Assembly (NCBI RefSeq): GCF_000164865.1
Contig: NC_014618.1
Span: forward strand, 930,001 to 994,000
Direction of reading: 5' to 3'
Length of the DNA stretch: 64,000 bases
From: [Enterobacter] lignolyticus SCF1
Lineage (GTDB): Bacteria; Pseudomonadota; Gammaproteobacteria; Enterobacterales; Enterobacteriaceae
Shown piece after piece: positions 16,989-25,754 of the stretch (positions within the stretch are counted from its first letter, which is position 1; each line of letters opens with the position of its first letter). The translations under genes and the position numbers were made by a program. A model generated the notes under the pieces. The model was not told the origin of the DNA, did no database searches, and was given only the letters and a program-made list of their open reading frames with translations.

Positions 16989-19900
16989 CCGCAACCGCCG
17001 AGACTTTAGATCCCCTGCGCCTGCCGCTAACCGGCGAGCGCCTGATTGAAGCCTCTGCGGGCACCGGAAAAACCTATACCATCGCCGCACTCTACCTGCG
17101 GCTGCTGTTGGGCCTGGGCGGCGATGCCGCCTTTCCCCGCCCGGTAAACGTCGAAGAGCTGCTGGTGGTGACGTTTACCGAAGCGGCGACCGAAGAGCTG
17201 CGCGGGCGTATTCGCAGCAATATCCATGAGCTACGGATAGCCTGCCTGCGCGACAGTACCGACAACCCGCTCTACGCCAGCCTGCTGGCGGAAATTCCCG
17301 ATAAACAGCAGGCGGCGCAAACGCTGCTGCTGGCCGAACGGCTGATGGATGAAGCCGCCGTTTTTACTATCCACGGTTTTTGTCAGCGCATGCTGAGCCT
17401 CAACGCCTTTGAATCCGGCATGCTTTTTGAGCAGCAGCTGATTGAGGATGAATCCCGGCTGCGCTTTCAGGCCTGCGCCGACTTCTGGCGTCGGCACTGC
17501 TACCCGCTGCCGCGCGACATTGCGCAGATTATCCACGCCCGCTGGAAGGGGCCGCAGGCGCTGCTCAGCGATATCGATCGCTATTTGCAGGGCGAGGCTC
17601 CGCAGCTTAAAACCCCCATGAGCCAGGAGACGCTGGCGTCGCGCCATCAGCAGAATATGGCGCAGATCGCGGCGTTCAAGCAGCAGTGGCGGGCAAGTGT
17701 CGACGACATCGTCGCTATCCTCGAAAGTTCGGATATCGACCGGCGTAAGTTCAACCGCGGCAATCAGGGGAAATGGATCGATAAGATCGGCGAATGGGCC
17801 GGTGACGAGACGACCGGCTATCAGCTGCCGGAAGCGCTGGAGAAGTTTTCGCAGTCGTTTTTATATGAGCGCACCAAAGAGGGCGGCGTAGCGCCCGTCC
17901 ATCCGCTGTTTGACGCGGTTGAGGCGCTGCTGGCGGCGCCGCCGTCTCTGGACGATCTGGTCATTTCCCGGGCGATGGTCGAAATCCGCGACGCGGTGGC
18001 GCGCGAGAAGCAGCGCCGCGGCGAGCTTGGCTTTGACGACATGCTCAGTCGTCTGGATAAGGCGCTGCAGGGGGAGAGCGGCGAGGCGCTGGCGGGCGCG
18101 ATCCGCAGCCGTTTTCCGGTGGCGATGATCGATGAATTCCAGGATACCGACCCGCAGCAGTATCGTATTTTCCGCCGCATCTGGCGCCAGCAGCCGGAGA
18201 CGGCGCTGCTGCTGATTGGCGACCCGAAACAGGCGATTTACGCCTTTCGCGGCGCCGATATTTTCACCTACATGCGCGCCAGAGGCGATGTCGCCGCCCA
18301 CTATACGCTGGATACCAACTGGCGTTCCGCGCCGGGCGTAGTGCAGAGCGTCAACAGGCTGTTCGGCCTGTCCGAAAACCCGTTTATGTTTCGCGAGATC
18401 CCGTTTCTGCCGGTCAACGCGGCCGCCAAAAATCACGGCTTACGCTTTGAGTTGCAGGGGGAAACCCAGCCGGCGATGAGCCTGTGGCTGATGCCGGGCA
18501 ACGGCGTTGGCGTCGGCGATTATCAGCACTTTATGGCGCAGCTGTGCGCCGGGCAGATCCGCGACTGGCTCAGCGCCGGGCAGCGCGGGGAGGCGCTGCT
18601 GTGGCGGGACAGCGCGTCGCGGCCGGTGCAGGCGTCGGACATCACCGTGCTGGTGCGCAACCGTCTTGAGGCCTCGCTGGTGCGCGATGCGCTCAACGCG
18701 CTGGCGATTCCGTCGGTCTACCTCTCTAACCGCGACAGCGTGTTTGCAACGCCGGAAGCGCAGGAGCTGCTGTGGGTGCTGCAGGCGGTGCTGGCGCCGG
18801 AGCGGGAGAGCCTGCTGCGCAGCGCGCTGGCGACCGCCATGTTCGGCCTCACCGCCCGGGATCTTGAGGCGCTTAACCTCGACGAACAGGCCTGGGATGA
18901 TGTGGTTGAAGAGTTTGCTGGCTACCGCCAGCTCTGGCAGCAGCGGGGCGTAATGGCCATGCTGCGCGCGCTGATGAGTGCGCGTCATATTGCCGAAAAC
19001 CTGCTGGCGACCCAGGGCGGCGAGCGCCGCCTGACCGACATCCTGCACATAAGCGAACTGCTGCAGGAGGCGGCGGGGCAGCTGGAAAGCGAGCATGCCC
19101 TCGTGCGCTGGCTGGTGGTGCAAATCGCCGGGCCGGATGACGGCGCCTCCGGCCAGCAGATGCGGCTGGAAAGCGATAAGCACCTGGTGCAAATCGTCAC
19201 TATCCATAAATCCAAAGGGCTTGAGTATTCGCTGGTCTGGCTGCCGTTTATCGCCCATTACCGCAAGCAGGAGCAGGCGTTCTACCACGACAGGGACTCT
19301 TTTGCCGCCGTGCTTGATTTGCACAACGGCCAGGAGAGCCTGGAGCTCGCGGAAGCCGAACGCCTGGCGGAGGATCTTCGCCTGCTCTATGTAGCGCTGA
19401 CCCGCGCCATCTGGCACTGCAGCTTAGGGATAGCCCCGCTCAGCTCCCGGCGCAGCGATAAAGCCGCCGAGACCGATCTGCACCAGAGCGCGCTGGGCAG
19501 GCTGGTGCAAAACGGCGAACCGAAAGATGCGGCCGGGCTGGAACAGTGCCTGCGCGCGCTGTGCGACGAGCATATCGCGCTGTACATCCCTGAACTGCCG
19601 GACGCAGGACGCTGGCAGGCGCTGGCGGACGCGCTGCCGGCGCTGCAGGCGCGCGATATGCGGCGGCGTATTGTCGATGACTGGCGGGTGACCAGCTATT
19701 CCGGCCTGCAGCAGCGAGGCCATAGCGTAGCGCAGGATCTGCTGCCGCGGCTGGATATTGACGCCGCAGGGGTAGGGCTCGTCGCGTCGGAGCCGGCGCT
19801 GACGCCGCATCAGTTCCCGCGCGGCGCCTCGCCGGGCACCTTTCTGCACAGCCTGTTTGAAGAGATGGACTTTACTCAACCGGTTGCCGCCGAGTGGGTG

Positions 19901-20524
19901 CAGGAGAAACTTGCGCGTAACGGCTTCGACGGGCAGTGGACGCCGGTGCTGACGCAGTGGTTAGAGGGCATTCTGCAGACGCCGCTGACCGGCGCAGGCG
20001 TTTCGCTAAGCCAGTTGAGCGACAAAGACAAACAGGTGGAGCTGGAGTTTTATCTGCCCATTGAGTCATTGCTGGAGCCACAGCAGCTGGATGCGCTGAT
20101 TCGCCGCCATGATCCGCTGTCCGCAGGCTGCCCGCCGCTCGATTTTCGCAGGGTCAGCGGCATGCTGAAGGGCTTTATCGACCTGGTATTCCGCCATGAC
20201 GGACGCTACTACCTGCTGGATTACAAATCCAACTGGCTGGGCGAGAGCCATGAGGCCTATACCCGCCCGGCGATGGAACAGGCGATGCAGTCGCACCGCT
20301 ACGATTTACAGTATCAGCTCTACAGCCTTGCGCTGCATCGCTATCTGCGCCACCGCCTGGCGGACTATGACTATGAACGTCATTTTGGCGGCGTCATCTA
20401 CCTGTTTCTGCGCGGGATGGACGGCAGCGATAGCGGGCAGGGCATTTTTACCACCCGGCCATCGCAGGCGCTGGTCGACGGCCTCGACGCGCTGTTTGCC
20501 GGACAGACGCAGGAGGTGGCGTAA
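16985..20524 (+). CDS. recB: RecB, exonuclease V beta chain (helicase/nuclease)
   Basis: RecB is the 3'-5' helicase and the only nuclease of RecBCD; after Chi it loads RecA. The 1179 residues are one fewer than in E. coli. Walker A is EASAGTGKT (residues 22-30), and UvrD-like motifs include IDEFQDTDPQQYRIF and LLIGDPKQAIYAFRGAD. The C-terminal nuclease motif GFIDLVF...LLDYKSNWLG has D1066, D1079 and K1081, equivalent to D1067, D1080 and K1082 of E. coli. It overlaps ptrA by 4 bp and recD by 1 bp. Confidence 0.97.
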   Translation: MTATAETLDPLRLPLTGERLIEASAGTGKTYTIAALYLRLLLGLGGDAAFPRPVNVEELLVVTFTEAATEELRGRIRSNIHELRIACLRDSTDNPLYASLLAEIPDKQQAAQTLLLAERLMDEAAVFTIHGFCQRMLSLNAFESGMLFEQQLIEDESRLRFQACADFWRRHCYPLPRDIAQIIHARWKGPQALLSDIDRYLQGEAPQLKTPMSQETLASRHQQNMAQIAAFKQQWRASVDDIVAILESSDIDRRKFNRGNQGKWIDKIGEWAGDETTGYQLPEALEKFSQSFLYERTKEGGVAPVHPLFDAVEALLAAPPSLDDLVISRAMVEIRDAVAREKQRRGELGFDDMLSRLDKALQGESGEALAGAIRSRFPVAMIDEFQDTDPQQYRIFRRIWRQQPETALLLIGDPKQAIYAFRGADIFTYMRARGDVAAHYTLDTNWRSAPGVVQSVNRLFGLSENPFMFREIPFLPVNAAAKNHGLRFELQGETQPAMSLWLMPGNGVGVGDYQHFMAQLCAGQIRDWLSAGQRGEALLWRDSASRPVQASDITVLVRNRLEASLVRDALNALAIPSVYLSNRDSVFATPEAQELLWVLQAVLAPERESLLRSALATAMFGLTARDLEALNLDEQAWDDVVEEFAGYRQLWQQRGVMAMLRALMSARHIAENLLATQGGERRLTDILHISELLQEAAGQLESEHALVRWLVVQIAGPDDGASGQQMRLESDKHLVQIVTIHKSKGLEYSLVWLPFIAHYRKQEQAFYHDRDSFAAVLDLHNGQESLELAEAERLAEDLRLLYVALTRAIWHCSLGIAPLSSRRSDKAAETDLHQSALGRLVQNGEPKDAAGLEQCLRALCDEHIALYIPELPDAGRWQALADALPALQARDMRRRIVDDWRVTSYSGLQQRGHSVAQDLLPRLDIDAAGVGLVASEPALTPHQFPRGASPGTFLHSLFEEMDFTQPVAAEWVQEKLARNGFDGQWTPVLTQWLEGILQTPLTGAGVSLSQLSDKDKQVELEFYLPIESLLEPQQLDALIRRHDPLSAGCPPLDFRRVSGMLKGFIDLVFRHDGRYYLLDYKSNWLGESHEAYTRPAMEQAMQSHRYDLQYQLYSLALHRYLRHRLADYDYERHFGGVIYLFLRGMDGSDSGQGIFTTRPSQALVDGLDALFAGQTQEVA

Positions 20525-22362
20525 TGGCGCTGGCCGCATTATTGATGGAAGCGCAGCAGCTGAAGCTGCTGCGCCCGCTTGACGTCCAGTTTGCGCTGAC
20601 CGTTGCGCACAACGACGGTCCGGCGGTGATGCTGGCCGCCGCGCTGCTCAGCCATGACGCCGGGGAAGGGCACGTGTGCCTGCCGCTGTCGCGCCTGCGC
20701 CCCGAGGCCTGGAGCGGTACGAAATCACCGACGCTCTGGCCGCAGCTGTTTGCGCTGGCGGGGAGCGAGGATGAGCGGCTGCGCCAGCTGCAGGCGTCGC
20801 CTGCGGTAAGCGACGGCGATACGCCAGCGCCGATGGTGCTCAACGAGGGGCGCCTGTACCTCAACCGTATGTGGCGCAGCGAACAGGCGATCGCCCGTTT
20901 TTTCAATCAGCCCCAGCCGCTGCCGCTGGCGGATGAGGCGACGATAGCGCAGGTGCTGGCGGATCTGTTTCCGGCAAGCCATGAGGTTGACTGGCAGAAA
21001 GTGGCGGCGGCGGTGGCGCTGACCCGGCGCATTTCGGTGATTTCCGGCGGCCCGGGAACGGGTAAGACCACCACCGTCGCCAGGCTGCTGGCGGCGCTGA
21101 TCCGTCTGTCCGGCGATCGGCGATGCCGTATCCGCCTTGCCGCGCCAACCGGCAAAGCGGCGGCGCGCCTGACTGAGTCGCTCGGCGCGGCGCTGCGCAA
21201 ACTGCCGCTGACCGAACAGCAAAAAGCGATGCTGCCGACGGAGGCGGGGACGCTGCACCGTCTGCTGGGCGCCCAGCCCGGCAGCCAGCGCATGCGCTAT
21301 CACGCGGGCAACCCGCTGCACCTCGATGTGCTGGTGGTCGATGAGGCCTCCATGATTGACCTGCCGATGATGGCGCGGCTGATTGACGCGCTGCCGCCCC
21401 ATGCCCGGGTTATCTTTCTTGGCGATCGCGATCAGCTGGCCTCCGTCGAAGCTGGCGCGGTGCTGGGCGACGTCTGCGCCTGGGTGAACGACGGTTACAC
21501 CCATGCGCGCGCGCTGGAGCTCAGCCGTCTGACCGGAACGCCGGTGCCGGCTGGACGCGGCGAACTGGCCGGTCAGCTTCGCGACAGCCTGTGCCTGCTG
21601 CAAAAAAGCTACCGCTTTGACGAAAGCTCCGGTATCGGCCAGCTGGCGAAAGCGGTGAATGAGGGGCGCGCTGAGGCAATGCGCGCTGCATTTCGGCACG
21701 GATTTACCGATATTTCGCTGAGCGCCCTGCGCACCGCGCCGGAGTATGAGGCGATGCTGGAAGACGCGCGGGCAGGCTATGACGACTACCTGCAGCTGCT
21801 GAAAGCGAAGGCGGAGCCGGAGGCGATTCTGGCGGCGTTTGGTCACTATCAGCTGCTGTGCGCCCTGCGCGAAGGCCCCTATGGCGTAAGCGGACTCAAT
21901 ACCCAGTTTGAGCAGCTGCTGGCGCGAAAACGGCAGATTGCCATGCTGCGGCACTCGCCGTGGTATGAGGGACGGCCGGTCATGATCGCCCGCAACGACA
22001 GCGCGCTGGGGTTATTCAACGGCGATATTGGCGTGGCGCTCGAGCGCGGCAGCGGGCTGCGGGTGTGGTTTCCGATGCCGGACGGCCGCATAAAGTCCGT
22101 GCAGCCGAGCCGCCTGCCGGAGCATGATACCGCGTGGGCCATGACGGTGCATAAGTCCCAGGGCTCGGAGTTTGCGCATGCGGCGCTGATCCTGCCCGCG
22201 CAGCCAACGCCGCTGGTGACCCGTGAGCTGGTGTATACCGCCATCACGCGCGCTAAAACGCGGCTGTCGATGTACGCGGATGAAAAACTGCTGGCGCAGG
22301 CTATCACCGTGCGCACCGAACGGCGCAGCGGGCTGGCGGCGCTGTTTGGCCGTCAGGAATAA
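20524..22362 (+). CDS. recD: RecD, exonuclease V alpha chain (5'-3' helicase)
   Basis: RecD is the fast 5'-3' motor of RecBCD and controls the nuclease. The 612 residues are slightly more than the 608 of E. coli. Walker A GGPGTGKT is at residues 175-182, followed by DVLVVDEASMIDLPMM and the C-terminal SF1B motifs AMTVHKSQGSEF and VYTAITRAKTRLSMY. The ATG overlaps the recB TAA (TAATG), so translation is coupled. A CCCCTC/GAGGGG hairpin lies between recD and the convergent argA. Confidence 0.97.
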   Translation: MALAALLMEAQQLKLLRPLDVQFALTVAHNDGPAVMLAAALLSHDAGEGHVCLPLSRLRPEAWSGTKSPTLWPQLFALAGSEDERLRQLQASPAVSDGDTPAPMVLNEGRLYLNRMWRSEQAIARFFNQPQPLPLADEATIAQVLADLFPASHEVDWQKVAAAVALTRRISVISGGPGTGKTTTVARLLAALIRLSGDRRCRIRLAAPTGKAAARLTESLGAALRKLPLTEQQKAMLPTEAGTLHRLLGAQPGSQRMRYHAGNPLHLDVLVVDEASMIDLPMMARLIDALPPHARVIFLGDRDQLASVEAGAVLGDVCAWVNDGYTHARALELSRLTGTPVPAGRGELAGQLRDSLCLLQKSYRFDESSGIGQLAKAVNEGRAEAMRAAFRHGFTDISLSALRTAPEYEAMLEDARAGYDDYLQLLKAKAEPEAILAAFGHYQLLCALREGPYGVSGLNTQFEQLLARKRQIAMLRHSPWYEGRPVMIARNDSALGLFNGDIGVALERGSGLRVWFPMPDGRIKSVQPSRLPEHDTAWAMTVHKSQGSEFAHAALILPAQPTPLVTRELVYTAITRAKTRLSMYADEKLLAQAITVRTERRSGLAALFGRQE

Positions 22363-22366
22363 GATT

Positions 22367-22388
22367 CCCCTCACCGGCAGGCGAGGGG
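22367..22388. terminator. Hairpin between convergent recD and argA
   Basis: CCCCTC (22367-22372), a 10-nt loop and GAGGGG (22383-22388) lie in the 35-bp gap between two convergent genes. The T-run is poor on both sides. Confidence 0.45.
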
Positions 22389-22397
22389 GGCGGAATA

Positions 22398-23729
22398 TCA
22401 GGTTAAATCGGCCATCAGCACTTTGGACTTACGCTGGTAGTTGTACATCTCTTTCTTACTTTCCGGCAGCAGGTCGACCTCTACTGGCGTAAAGCCGCGC
22501 TCCTGGAACCAGTGGATGCTGCGGGTCGTCAGGACGAACAGCTTGCTGAGCCCCATCTGTTTCGCCTGAGCGGCAATGCGCTGCAGCAGCACCTCGCCGC
22601 GCGACGAGCTGCGGTAGTCCGGGTGCACCGCCACGCAGGCCATTTCGCCGATGCTCTCTTCCGGAAAGGGGTAGAGGGCGGCGCAGGCGATGGTCAGGTT
22701 ATCGCGCTGGATAATGGTGAACTTGTCGATTTCCATCTCCAGCTGCTCGCGGGAGCGGCGCACCAGAATCCCCTGCTGCTCCAGCGGGCGGATCAGTTCA
22801 AGAATGCCGCCGATGTCGTTAATGTTGGCGCGGCGGATCTGCTCGGCGCTTTCCATGACGATCTGCGTGCCGATACCGTCGCGTGAGAACAGCTCCTGCA
22901 GCAGCGCGCCGTTTTCCTGATAGCTTATCAGGTGGCTACGGCGCACGCCGCTGCGGCAGGCTTTGACCGCGCCGCGCAGGAAGCGAACCGTACCGGAGTG
23001 GTAGTCGCCGTCGGCTTCGAGCGCATCCACTCTGGCCTGCGCTTCGTTCGGGAACAGCTCCGAGACGATTTCCCCCTCTTCGTTACACACCCCCTGCGAC
23101 GAGCAAAAGCCGATCATTTTTTCCGCTTTCAGCTTGATGGCCAGCTGGGTGGCGATTTCTTCCGAGGTCAGGTTAAAGCTTTCGCCGGTCACCGATACGG
23201 CGACCGGCCCCATCAGTACGATAGCGCCGCTGTCGAGCTGGCGGTGGATAGCTTCCTCATCGATGCGGCGAATACGTCCGCTGTGGCAGTAGTCGACGCC
23301 ATCATCCACGCCGAGCGGTTGGGCGATGATAAAGTTGCCGCTGACAACGTTGATATGCGCGCCCTGCAGCGGCGTGTTGTTCAGGCTCATCGACAGACGG
23401 GCGGTGATATCCAGCTGCAGCGTTCCGGCCGCCTGCTTAACCAGCTCCAGGGTTCTGGCGTCGGTCACTCGGGTATGCTTGTGGTAAATCGGTTCGTGAT
23501 GGTGTTCGGCAAGATTGGCGTCAATCTGCGGCCGCGCGCCGTACACCAGCACCAGACGTATGCCGAGGCTGTGCAGTAATCCTATATCATGGACAATGCT
23601 GGAAAAGTTTTCATGCTCGATGGCTTCGCCTCCGAGCATGATGACAAACGTTTTCCCGCGATGGGCGTTGATGTAGGGAACTGAGTGACGAAATCCTTCA
23701 ACCAGCTCTGTTTTACGTTCCTTCACCAC
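22398..23729 (-). CDS. argA: ArgA, N-acetylglutamate synthase
   Basis: ArgA acetylates glutamate with acetyl-CoA, the first committed step of arginine synthesis, and is feedback-inhibited by arginine. The 443 residues match E. coli. An amino-acid-kinase fold (about 1-280, FVIMLGGEAIEHENF, GARPQIDANL) is followed by a GNAT acetyltransferase domain (ACVAVHPDYRSSSRGEVLLQRIAAQAKQMG). It starts at GTG-GTG (MVKERKTEL). Two ARG boxes upstream show control by ArgR. Confidence 0.97.
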   Translation of the reverse strand: MVKERKTELVEGFRHSVPYINAHRGKTFVIMLGGEAIEHENFSSIVHDIGLLHSLGIRLVLVYGARPQIDANLAEHHHEPIYHKHTRVTDARTLELVKQAAGTLQLDITARLSMSLNNTPLQGAHINVVSGNFIIAQPLGVDDGVDYCHSGRIRRIDEEAIHRQLDSGAIVLMGPVAVSVTGESFNLTSEEIATQLAIKLKAEKMIGFCSSQGVCNEEGEIVSELFPNEAQARVDALEADGDYHSGTVRFLRGAVKACRSGVRRSHLISYQENGALLQELFSRDGIGTQIVMESAEQIRRANINDIGGILELIRPLEQQGILVRRSREQLEMEIDKFTIIQRDNLTIACAALYPFPEESIGEMACVAVHPDYRSSSRGEVLLQRIAAQAKQMGLSKLFVLTTRSIHWFQERGFTPVEVDLLPESKKEMYNYQRKSKVLMADLT

Positions 23730-23742
23730 GGCACAACCTCTC

Positions 23743-23781
23743 AGTGAATGATTATTCGAAATTAGTGTATTTTTATTCTGT
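23743..23781 (-). promoter_or_regulatory. Double ARG box (ArgR operator) of argA
   Basis: Two 18-bp ARG boxes, AGTGAATGATTATTCGAA (23743-23760) and AGTGTATTTTTATTCTGT (23764-23781), are separated by 3 bp. This is the standard ArgR hexamer operator spacing. They match the consensus WNTGAATWWWWATTCANW well in the first box and moderately in the second. They lie 14-52 bp upstream of the argA start, so bound ArgR should block its promoter. Confidence 0.85.
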
Positions 23782-23958
23782 TTTTGTCATGAGCGCAAGT
23801 CACAATTTTGCAAAAGCGGCTGCAGCCCGCCGCGCAAAAATCGTAGATCTAAGGAATGTTTACCCTTTTATAGATGACAGGTTATACGGCTTTGGTTAAA
23901 GTTTTCGGTCAAACAAGCCGTTTAAATAATCGATTAAAAATTTTTGCTCGGGAGAAGC

Positions 23959-25212
23959 ATGTCCGGAAGTCAGTCAGGAGTAAGCCGTCGGCGTTTTTTG
24001 CAGGGGGCGGGCGCAATGTGGTTATTGAGCGTAAGTCAGGTGGGGATTGCTGCCGTCAGTCAGGTAGTGGCCGTGCGCGTCTGGCCGTCGTCGACCTATA
24101 CCCGCGTGACGGTGGAATCCAATCAGGTGCTGAAGTATCGGCAGTTTGCATTGAGCAACCCTGAACGGCTGGTCGTTGATCTCGAAGGGGTAAACCTCAA
24201 CTCGGTGCTCAAGGGCATGGGGGCGCAGATCCGCGGCGACGATCCTTACATCAAGTCCGCCCGCGTCGGGCAATTCGATCCGCAAACCGTGCGTATGGTG
24301 TTCGAGCTTAAACAAAACATTAAGCCGCAGCTGTTCGCGCTGGCGCCGGTGGCCGGGTTTAAAGAGCGCCTGGTGATGGATCTCTACCCGTCCTCCGCAA
24401 CCGAGATGCAGGATCCGCTGCTGGCGCTGCTGGAAGATTACAACAAGGGCGATCTTGAGAAGCAGGTTCCGCCTGCGCAGAGCGGGCCGCAGCCTGGGAA
24501 AGCCGGGCGGGATCGGCCGATCGTCATCATGCTTGACCCAGGGCACGGCGGCGAGGACCCGGGCGCCATCGGCAAATACCGCACGCGCGAAAAAGATGTG
24601 GTGCTGCAGATTGCGCGCCGCCTGCGGGCGCTGATCGAGAAAGAAGGCAACATGAAGGCCTATATGACGCGTAATGAAGATATTTTTATTCCGCTCAAGG
24701 TCCGGGTGGCGAAAGCGCAGAAGCAGCGCGCGGACCTGTTTGTCTCTATCCACGCCGACGCGTTTACCAGCCGCCAGCCGAGCGGTTCATCGGTATTCGC
24801 TTTATCGACCAAAGGCGCAACCAGTACGGCGGCAAAATACCTGGCGGAAACGCAGAACGCCTCCGACCTTATCGGCGGGGTCAGTAAGAGCGGGGACCGC
24901 TATGTCGACCACACGATGTTCGATATGGTGCAGTCGCTTACCATCAATGACAGCCTGAAGTTCGGTAAAGCGGTGCTCAATAAGCTGGGACGGGTAAACA
25001 ACCTGCATAAGAACAAAGTCGAGCAGGCGGGCTTCGCGGTGCTAAAAGCGCCGGATATTCCGTCTATCCTCGTGGAAACCGCGTTTATCAGCAACGTGGA
25101 AGAGGAGCGTAAGCTCAAGACCGCGACGTTCCAGCAGGAGGTGGCGGAGTCGATTCTGGCGGGGATTAAGGCCTATTTCGCCGATGGGGCGACGCTGGCC
25201 CGGCGGGGATAA
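23959..25212 (+). CDS. amiC: AmiC, N-acetylmuramoyl-L-alanine amidase
   Basis: AmiC cuts the amide bond between muramic acid and the stem peptide of murein at the septum, activated by NlpD, to separate daughter cells. The 417 residues match E. coli. A twin-arginine signal (SRRRFLQGAGAMWLLSVSQVGIAA) exports it by Tat. It is followed by an AMIN targeting domain (about 40-140) and an Amidase_3 catalytic domain from about 190 with LDPGHGGEDPGA, SIHADAF and VETAFISN, the zinc ligand motifs. The open frame starts at a TTG at 23944; ATG 23959 gives the family start MSGSQSG. Confidence 0.95.
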   Translation: MSGSQSGVSRRRFLQGAGAMWLLSVSQVGIAAVSQVVAVRVWPSSTYTRVTVESNQVLKYRQFALSNPERLVVDLEGVNLNSVLKGMGAQIRGDDPYIKSARVGQFDPQTVRMVFELKQNIKPQLFALAPVAGFKERLVMDLYPSSATEMQDPLLALLEDYNKGDLEKQVPPAQSGPQPGKAGRDRPIVIMLDPGHGGEDPGAIGKYRTREKDVVLQIARRLRALIEKEGNMKAYMTRNEDIFIPLKVRVAKAQKQRADLFVSIHADAFTSRQPSGSSVFALSTKGATSTAAKYLAETQNASDLIGGVSKSGDRYVDHTMFDMVQSLTINDSLKFGKAVLNKLGRVNNLHKNKVEQAGFAVLKAPDIPSILVETAFISNVEEERKLKTATFQQEVAESILAGIKAYFADGATLARRG

Positions 25213-25213
25213 A

Positions 25214-25292
25214 CGAATCCCCGGGAGCGTACATCAGTACGTGACTGGGGTGAATGAAGAAAGCCAACAACGGTGCCGCGTAGAATGACGAC
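25214..25292. repeat. ERIC element (partial)
   Basis: Right after amiC the sequence CGAATCCCCGGGAGCGTACA, a short turn, then GTACGTGACTGGGGTGAATG and AAGCCAACAACGG...AGAATGACGACG follows the enterobacterial repetitive intergenic consensus. Both conserved blocks used for ERIC typing are recognisable, each with a few changes. About 80 bp is present, so it is shorter than the full 126-bp element. The self-complementary GCGTAC/GTACGT lies at its centre. Confidence 0.8.
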
Positions 25293-25300
25293 GCTGAAAA

Positions 25301-25323
25301 CAAAAAAACACCCGTAAGGGTGT
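25301..25323 (-). terminator. Terminator of the initiator tRNA operon
   Basis: On the minus strand ACACCC-TTAC-GGGTGT is followed by TTTTTTG. It lies 20 bp past the 3' end of the second tRNA gene. Confidence 0.85.
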
Positions 25324-25342
25324 CTATTGTTTTACTGAAGAT

Positions 25343-25419
<77 letters not shown>

Positions 25420-25468
25420 TCCGTCATTTACTCTTCCATCGAGTAAATCTTTTTCTTCATATTTTAAT

Positions 25469-25545
<77 letters not shown>

Positions 25546-25558
25546 TCCGTGGATGCGC

Positions 25559-25586
25559 ACTATACTCTGCTAACTTTTTGATGCAA
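25559..25586 (-). promoter_or_regulatory. Promoter of the initiator tRNA operon
   Basis: On the minus strand TTGCAT (25586-25581) and TATAGT (25564-25559) are 16 bp apart. A GC-rich discriminator (GCGC) follows, the arrangement of stable-RNA promoters under stringent control by ppGpp. RelA, encoded in this window, makes that signal. Confidence 0.75.
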
Positions 25587-25754
25587 CCTTTTTTTATCCC
25601 TAATTGCTAATTTTGCAAACGAGTGGATAAAAATCTGCCATTCCGCCGCTTTTTTACGCAAAACTTGCTGCCCGTTGCGTTATCACATTTCATTAGCCCT
25701 GGGGGTTTGTTATCTTCATCACGCACTGATGGTCAGTAATGAAGATGAGACACC

